From positions 247,588-311,587 of the forward strand of contig NZ_ML123048.1 in the NCBI RefSeq assembly GCF_003846175.1: DNA of 64,000 bases, written 5' to 3'. The translations under genes were made by a program, and so were the position numbers. Numbering within the stretch: the stretch's first letter is position 1; the number at the start of each line of letters is the position of its first letter. Of this stretch, positions 60,078 through 64,000 are shown one piece after another. The notes under the pieces were generated by a model, which searched no databases, was not told the origin of the DNA, and saw only the letters and a list, made by a program, of their open reading frames with translations. The stretch is from Streptomyces sp. ADI95-17 (GTDB lineage Bacteria > Actinomycetota > Actinomycetes > Streptomycetales > Streptomycetaceae).

Positions 60078-60293
60078 TCAGTGGCAGGGGAAACCGAGGA
60101 GGTGGCGGCCGTCGTGGACCCACTCGTGGACACCTTCGCCGGAGATGACCGCGGTGGCGCCCTGCTCGGCGCCGACGAAGTAGAGCAGGACGAGCATGAG
60201 GATGCCGAAGAAGACCGCCCAGGGGGCGATGGCCTTCAGGGAGATGGGGGTGATCGCCGGTACGGCGGTGGCGGGGGCAGCAGTCTGTGCCAT
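60078..60293 (-). CDS. cbtB: Cobalt transporter subunit CbtB
   Basis: The 71-residue single-helix protein has a hydrophobic segment 'IAPWAVFFGILMLVLLYFVG' and a His-rich C-terminus ('GVHEWVHDGRHLLGFPCH') expected to bind metal. These are the CbtB features. A perfect AGGAGG precedes ATG 60293. It is the first gene after the riboswitch and is cotranscribed with cbtA. Confidence 0.95.
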   Translation of the reverse strand: MAQTAAPATAVPAITPISLKAIAPWAVFFGILMLVLLYFVGAEQGATAVISGEGVHEWVHDGRHLLGFPCH

Positions 60294-60329
60294 GGCAGAA
60301 CCTCCTGAGGGAACACGCGTCCCGATCGT

Positions 60330-60455
60330 GGTGCCTGAGACGTGGGTGCTGGGTCTGACTTCCCGCACAGGTACGGGTTCACAGTGGCGCGACCGTGCCG
60401 GATTCTCACCGGACTTCCGTCACACCTACGTCATGTCCGCCGTGACCATACCGCT
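60330..60455 (-). promoter_or_regulatory. Cobalamin riboswitch upstream of cbtBA
   Basis: On the minus strand the aptamer reads GGAAGTCCGGTG, AATCCGGCACGGTCGC, the B12 box GCCACTGTG (60380-60388) and GGAAGTCAGACCC (about 60350-60362). These are the canonical conserved elements in the right order. It should reduce cobalt-import gene expression when cobalamin is abundant. Confidence 0.95.
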
Positions 60456-60555
60456 TGGGGACAGGTGCCGCCATGGTGCCGGTGACCGGGCCCGACCGCC
60501 CGGATGCCATGGTGGGCACACCCGAGGGGCCGGAGTTCAAGGAGTTGACCGGGTC

Positions 60556-61155
60556 ATGGCAGTTCAGGTGATGTTGATCTCACCGGCGCTCAACGCCGCG
60601 CTGCGCGAGGCCCGTTTCGACGGTGACGCGCCGCTGGACGCGGCCGGGGTCCGCCGGGCGGGGGCGGTCGCGGCAGCGGTGCCCGCCGCCGACCGGTATC
60701 TGCACGGGCCGTCCGAACGGTGCGCCGGGACCGCCGACGCGCTGGGGCTGCGGGCCGGGCCCGAACCCGCCCTCCATGGCTGGGACCTGGGCCGGTGGAG
60801 CGGTCGGCGGCTGGCGGCGGTGAGCGCGGCCGAGCCGGACGGGGTGTCGGCCTGGCTGACCGACCCTTCGGCGGCTCCGCACGGCGGCGAGTCCCTGCTC
60901 GAACTCTGCGCCCGGGCCGGACGCTGGCTGGCGGCGCTGGAATCCGCCGAGGACGACGGGGACCGCCGCGTTCTGGCGATCGTCGAGCCGGCGGTGGTGC
61001 GGGCGGTGACCGTCGGGGCACTCGCACTGCCGGTGGAGGCGTTCTGGCGGCTGGACGTCGCCCCGCTGACACTGACCGCGCTCAGCGGCCGTTCCGGCCG
61101 GTGGAACCTGCGGTGCGGGCAGCAGCTGTCCCCTGCCCCCGACCCCGCCGTCTGA
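60556..61155 (+). CDS. Histidine phosphatase-fold protein lacking catalytic residues
   Basis: The 199-residue protein follows the histidine-phosphatase (phosphoglycerate-mutase-like) fold: 'DGDAPLDAAGVRRAGAVAA', 'LHGPSERCAGTADALGL', 'HGGESLLELCARAGRWLAAL' and 'AIVEPAVVRAVTVGAL'. The active-site RHG near the N-terminus is replaced ('MLISPALN'), and the second catalytic His region, usually 'VSHGGVIRA', reads 'VEPAVVRA', so both catalytic histidines are gone. It is located between the two B12-controlled units. Some CobC-type relatives act on alpha-ribazole phosphate, but this copy should not be enzymatically active by that mechanism. Confidence 0.75.
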   Translation: MAVQVMLISPALNAALREARFDGDAPLDAAGVRRAGAVAAAVPAADRYLHGPSERCAGTADALGLRAGPEPALHGWDLGRWSGRRLAAVSAAEPDGVSAWLTDPSAAPHGGESLLELCARAGRWLAALESAEDDGDRRVLAIVEPAVVRAVTVGALALPVEAFWRLDVAPLTLTALSGRSGRWNLRCGQQLSPAPDPAV

Positions 61156-61247
61156 TCCGGCCGGCCGATCCGATCCGGCCGATGCGGCCGGCCCTGCCGA
61201 TCCTGCCGATCCGAAATTCGCTGTCCAGGATCCGGAGCCGACCCCCT

Positions 61248-61455
61248 ATGGTGGTGGGTGCAGCTGGTTCGCCCTGTCCGCCAGGCAGGCGCGTCGCAAG
61301 AGGGAACCCGGTGGGAATCCGGGACTGCCCCGCAGCGGTGAGTGGGAACGACCGCCGTCATCGAGCACTGGACCCGACGGGTCCGGGAAGCGACGGCCAG
61401 TAGGTGTCTCGTACGCGAGACGCGCCCGCGAGTCCGAAGACCTGCCACTGCCCGT
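61248..61455 (+). promoter_or_regulatory. Cobalamin riboswitch upstream of metE
   Basis: The plus strand carries GCAAGAGGGAACCCGGTG, GGAATCCGGGACTGCCCCG, CAGCGGTGAGTGGGAACGAC, a variable arm, GGCCAGTAGGTG and GCGAGTCCGAAGACCTGCC. This is the arrangement seen in Streptomyces B12 riboswitches. It lies about 170 bp before the metE start and should shut metE off when cobalamin allows the MetH route. Confidence 0.93.
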
Positions 61456-61623
61456 GCGCGTCGGACGCGCACGGTGATCCCGGTGACCTCGTGGGCGGGT
61501 CGGCGTACATATCGGGCAGGTCGCGCGCCGGCACGGCGCCGCGGATCCGCCCGGTCCGTCATCCCTTCGCGCCTGCGATCCGTCCCGGGGTCGTACCAGG
61601 ACACGCTCGCGAAGGAGAGTCAC

Positions 61624-63948
61624 GTGACCACCGAGTCCGCAGCCGCGGCAGCCCGGGCCACCGTGTACGGCTACCCCCGCCAAGGGGGCGACCGGGAGCT
61701 GAAGAAGGCCGTCGAGGGTTACTGGAAGGGCCGCGTCACCGCCGCCGCCCTCCGGGAGACCGCCGAGGAACTGCGCCGCGCCAACTGGCAACGCCTTGCC
61801 GAGGACGGCATCCACGAGGTCCCGACCGGCGACTTCTCGTACTACGACCATGTGCTGGACACCAGCGTGATGGTCGGTGCCGTGCCCGTCCGGCACCGTG
61901 AAGCCGTCGCGGCCGACGCGCTGGACGGCTATTTCGCGATGGCTCGCGGTACACAGGACGTGGCGCCGCTCGAAATGACCAAGTGGTTCGACACGAATTA
62001 CCACTACCTGGTGCCGGAGCTCGGCCCCGACACCGTCTTCGCCGCCGACTCCACCAAGCAGGTCCGGGAGTTGGGGGAGGCGCTGGCGCTCGGGCACGAC
62101 GCCAGGCCGGTGCTGGTGGGTCCGGTGACCTATCTGCTGCTGGCCAAGCCCGCTCCCGGTGTCGCCGCCGATTTCGAACCGCTGACCCTGCTCGACCGGC
62201 TGCTGCCGGTGTACGCCGAGGTGCTGGCCGATCTGCGTGCGGCCGGTGCCCACTGGGTTCAGCTCGACGAGCCCGCGCTGGTGCAGGACCGCTCCCCCGC
62301 GGAGCTGAACGCCGTCGCGCGTGCTTACCGCGATCTGGGTGCGCTCACCGACCGGCCGCGGCTTCTGGTCGCCTCGTACTTCGACCGGCTCGGTGACGCA
62401 CTCGCCGTTCTGGCGAAGACTCCGGTCGAGGGCCTCGCGATGGACTTCACCGGTCCGGCAGCCGCCAATCTGCGGGATCTCGCCGGGGTCGGCGGTCTGC
62501 CGGGCAGGCGGCTGGTCGCCGGGGTCGTCGACGGCCGCAACGTGTGGATCAACGACCTCCAGCAGTCCCTGGCCACCCTCGGCACCCTGCTCGGTCTGGC
62601 CGGCCGGGTCGATGTGGCGGCCTCCTGCTCGCTGCTGCACGTGCCCCTCGACCTGGCCGCCGAGCGTGACGTCGACCCGCAGGTGGGGCGCTGGCTGGCC
62701 TTCGCCCGGCAGAAGTCGGCCGAGATCGCCACCCTCGCCAGGGGGCTTGCCCGGGGCACCGCCTCGATCGCCGCCGAACTCGCCGCCAACCGCGCCGACC
62801 TGGCCTCCCGGGCGGGCTCCGCGATCACCCACGATCCGGCGGTACGGGCCCGCACCTCGGCCGTCACGGAGGCCGACGCCCGGCGTGAACTGCCCTATCC
62901 GCAGCGGGCGGTGGCCCAGCGTGCCCGGCTCCGGCTACCGCTGCTGCCGACGACCACGATCGGCTCTTTCCCACAGACATCCCAACTGCGCGCCGCACGG
63001 GCCGACCTGACGGCAGGACACATCGACGCGGCCGCGTACGACAAGCGCATCGAGGCCGAGATCCAGGAAGTGATCGCGTTCCAGGAGGCGGCGGGCATCG
63101 ATGTGCTGGTGCACGGCGAGCCGGAACGCAACGACATGGTGCAGTACTTCGCCGAACGGCTCACCGGATGCCTCGCCACCCGGCACGGCTGGGTCCAGTC
63201 GTACGGCACCCGGTATGTGCGGCCGCCGATCCTGGCCGGGGACATCTCGCGCCCGGAGCCGATGACGGTCCGCTGGACGACTTACGCCCAGTCGCTCACC
63301 GGCCGGCCGGTCAAGGGCATGCTCACCGGCCCCGTCACCATGCTCGCCTGGTCCTTCGTCCGCGACGACCAGTCGCTCGGGGAGACCGCGCGCCAGATCG
63401 CCCTCGCGCTGCGGGACGAGGTGAACGACCTGGAGTCGGCGGGCAGTTCGGTGATCCAGGTGGACGAGCCCGCGCTGCGCGAGACGCTGCCGCTGCGGGC
63501 CGCCGACCGAGCGGGGTACCTGGCCTGGGCCACCGGGTCGTTCCGGCTGGCCACCGGCGGCGTACGCCCGGACACCCAGATCCATACACACATGTGCTAC
63601 GCGGAGTTCGGCGACATCGTCCGGGCGATCGACGACCTGGACGCGGACGTGATCAGTCTGGAGGCGGCCCGCTCACACATGCGGGTGGCCGACGAACTGG
63701 CGGCGGCGGGCTATCCGAGGGAGGCCGGCCCCGGCGTGTACGACATCCACTCCCCCCGGGTCCCGAGCGGCGAGGAGGTGGCCGCCCTGCTGCGCAAGGG
63801 CCTCGAAGCGATTCCCGCCGAGCGGCTGTGGGTCAATCCCGACTGCGGTCTGAAGACCCGGGGCTGGCCGGAGGTGCGCGCCTCGCTGGAGCACCTCGTC
63901 TCGGCGGCCGCCGAAGTGCGGGCCGCTCTGCCCGGCACCGCCGGCTGA
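61624..63948 (+). CDS. metE: Cobalamin-independent methionine synthase
   Basis: This enzyme transfers a methyl group from 5-methyltetrahydropteroyl-triglutamate to homocysteine. The 774-residue protein has the duplicated barrel layout: N-terminal 'VYGYPRQGGDRELKKAVEGY', 'EMTKWFDTNYHYLVPEL', then the catalytic half starting 'LLPTTTIGSFPQTSQLRAAR'. Zinc ligands are visible as His656 and Cys658 in 'IHTHMCYAEFGDI' and Cys741 in 'WVNPDCGLKTRGW'. It starts at GTG 61624 with GAAGGAGAG upstream. Its control by a cobalamin riboswitch fits its role as the B12-sparing enzyme. Confidence 0.97.
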   Translation: MTTESAAAAARATVYGYPRQGGDRELKKAVEGYWKGRVTAAALRETAEELRRANWQRLAEDGIHEVPTGDFSYYDHVLDTSVMVGAVPVRHREAVAADALDGYFAMARGTQDVAPLEMTKWFDTNYHYLVPELGPDTVFAADSTKQVRELGEALALGHDARPVLVGPVTYLLLAKPAPGVAADFEPLTLLDRLLPVYAEVLADLRAAGAHWVQLDEPALVQDRSPAELNAVARAYRDLGALTDRPRLLVASYFDRLGDALAVLAKTPVEGLAMDFTGPAAANLRDLAGVGGLPGRRLVAGVVDGRNVWINDLQQSLATLGTLLGLAGRVDVAASCSLLHVPLDLAAERDVDPQVGRWLAFARQKSAEIATLARGLARGTASIAAELAANRADLASRAGSAITHDPAVRARTSAVTEADARRELPYPQRAVAQRARLRLPLLPTTTIGSFPQTSQLRAARADLTAGHIDAAAYDKRIEAEIQEVIAFQEAAGIDVLVHGEPERNDMVQYFAERLTGCLATRHGWVQSYGTRYVRPPILAGDISRPEPMTVRWTTYAQSLTGRPVKGMLTGPVTMLAWSFVRDDQSLGETARQIALALRDEVNDLESAGSSVIQVDEPALRETLPLRAADRAGYLAWATGSFRLATGGVRPDTQIHTHMCYAEFGDIVRAIDDLDADVISLEAARSHMRVADELAAAGYPREAGPGVYDIHSPRVPSGEEVAALLRKGLEAIPAERLWVNPDCGLKTRGWPEVRASLEHLVSAAAEVRAALPGTAG

Positions 63949-64000
63949 CGGGTCCGCCGACGGTTCCGTGGCCCGGGGCGGGTGCCCGTTCGGGTGCCCG

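Overview
The window is GC-rich, strongly third-position-GC-biased actinobacterial chromosome. Tightly packed four-base ATGA/GTGA gene overlaps, frequent GTG starts, Streptomyces-style small families (SAV_915-like, DUF574 methyltransferase, XRE-MmyB regulators) and an actinobacterial-type cobalamin gene set point to Streptomyces or a close relative. No tRNA, rRNA, CRISPR array or intact mobile element was seen.

Layout. 1-830: the tail of a 2-hydroxyacid dehydrogenase, two minisatellites and a small hypothetical gene. 1008-12393: corrin-ring genes cobN, cobG, cobH, cobIJ (fusion), cobK, cbiD, cobM and cobL, in mixed orientation, with a cobalamin riboswitch before cobN. 12597-15700: a DUF402 protein, an MFS transporter and an ankyrin-repeat lipoprotein. 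15945-20054: what looks like a decayed purine/allantoin catabolic locus, with carbamate kinase and allantoinase remnants, a truncated MFS exporter, an intact CDA-fold (guanine-type) deaminase and two regulators. 20055-31787: a PHP-fold protein, a prolyl oligopeptidase, a TrmB/LuxR-type regulator, a 1409-residue secreted subtilase with Asp-box repeats, lysA, and small VOC and NUDIX genes. 31797-39067: a broken histidine kinase, an epoxide hydrolase, a truncated oxidoreductase and a cupin/SDR/CMD operon divergent from an XRE-MmyB regulator. 39276-47986: a sugar epimerase carrying a hexanucleotide microsatellite, a two-component system, a GT2 / TIGR04282 / methyltransferase operon, a membrane-anchored molybdopterin oxidoreductase and a GT-C-like membrane protein. 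47987-53618: a scar with Tn3 transposase and integrase remnants and orphan small genes. 53619-59196: a PAS-GAF-PPM-HATPase phosphatase, pirin, TPR and GNAT proteins. 59277-63948: a second B12 block with cbtA/cbtB under a cobalamin riboswitch, a degenerate histidine-phosphatase-fold protein, and metE under a third cobalamin riboswitch.

How it fits together. The ends of the window are functionally linked. Cobalt import (CbtAB), cobalt insertion (CobN) and B12-independent methionine synthase (MetE) each sit behind a cobalamin riboswitch, so cobalt uptake, corrin synthesis and the B12-sparing methionine route should all fall when cobalamin is plentiful. The middle is a mosaic of intact Streptomyces modules and gene remnants. 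The best candidates for less-described biology are the 40463-47986 glycosyltransferase/oxidoreductase cluster, the subtilase with its Asp-box domain, and the two enzyme-fold proteins lacking catalytic residues (49.3 kb and 60.6-61.1 kb).
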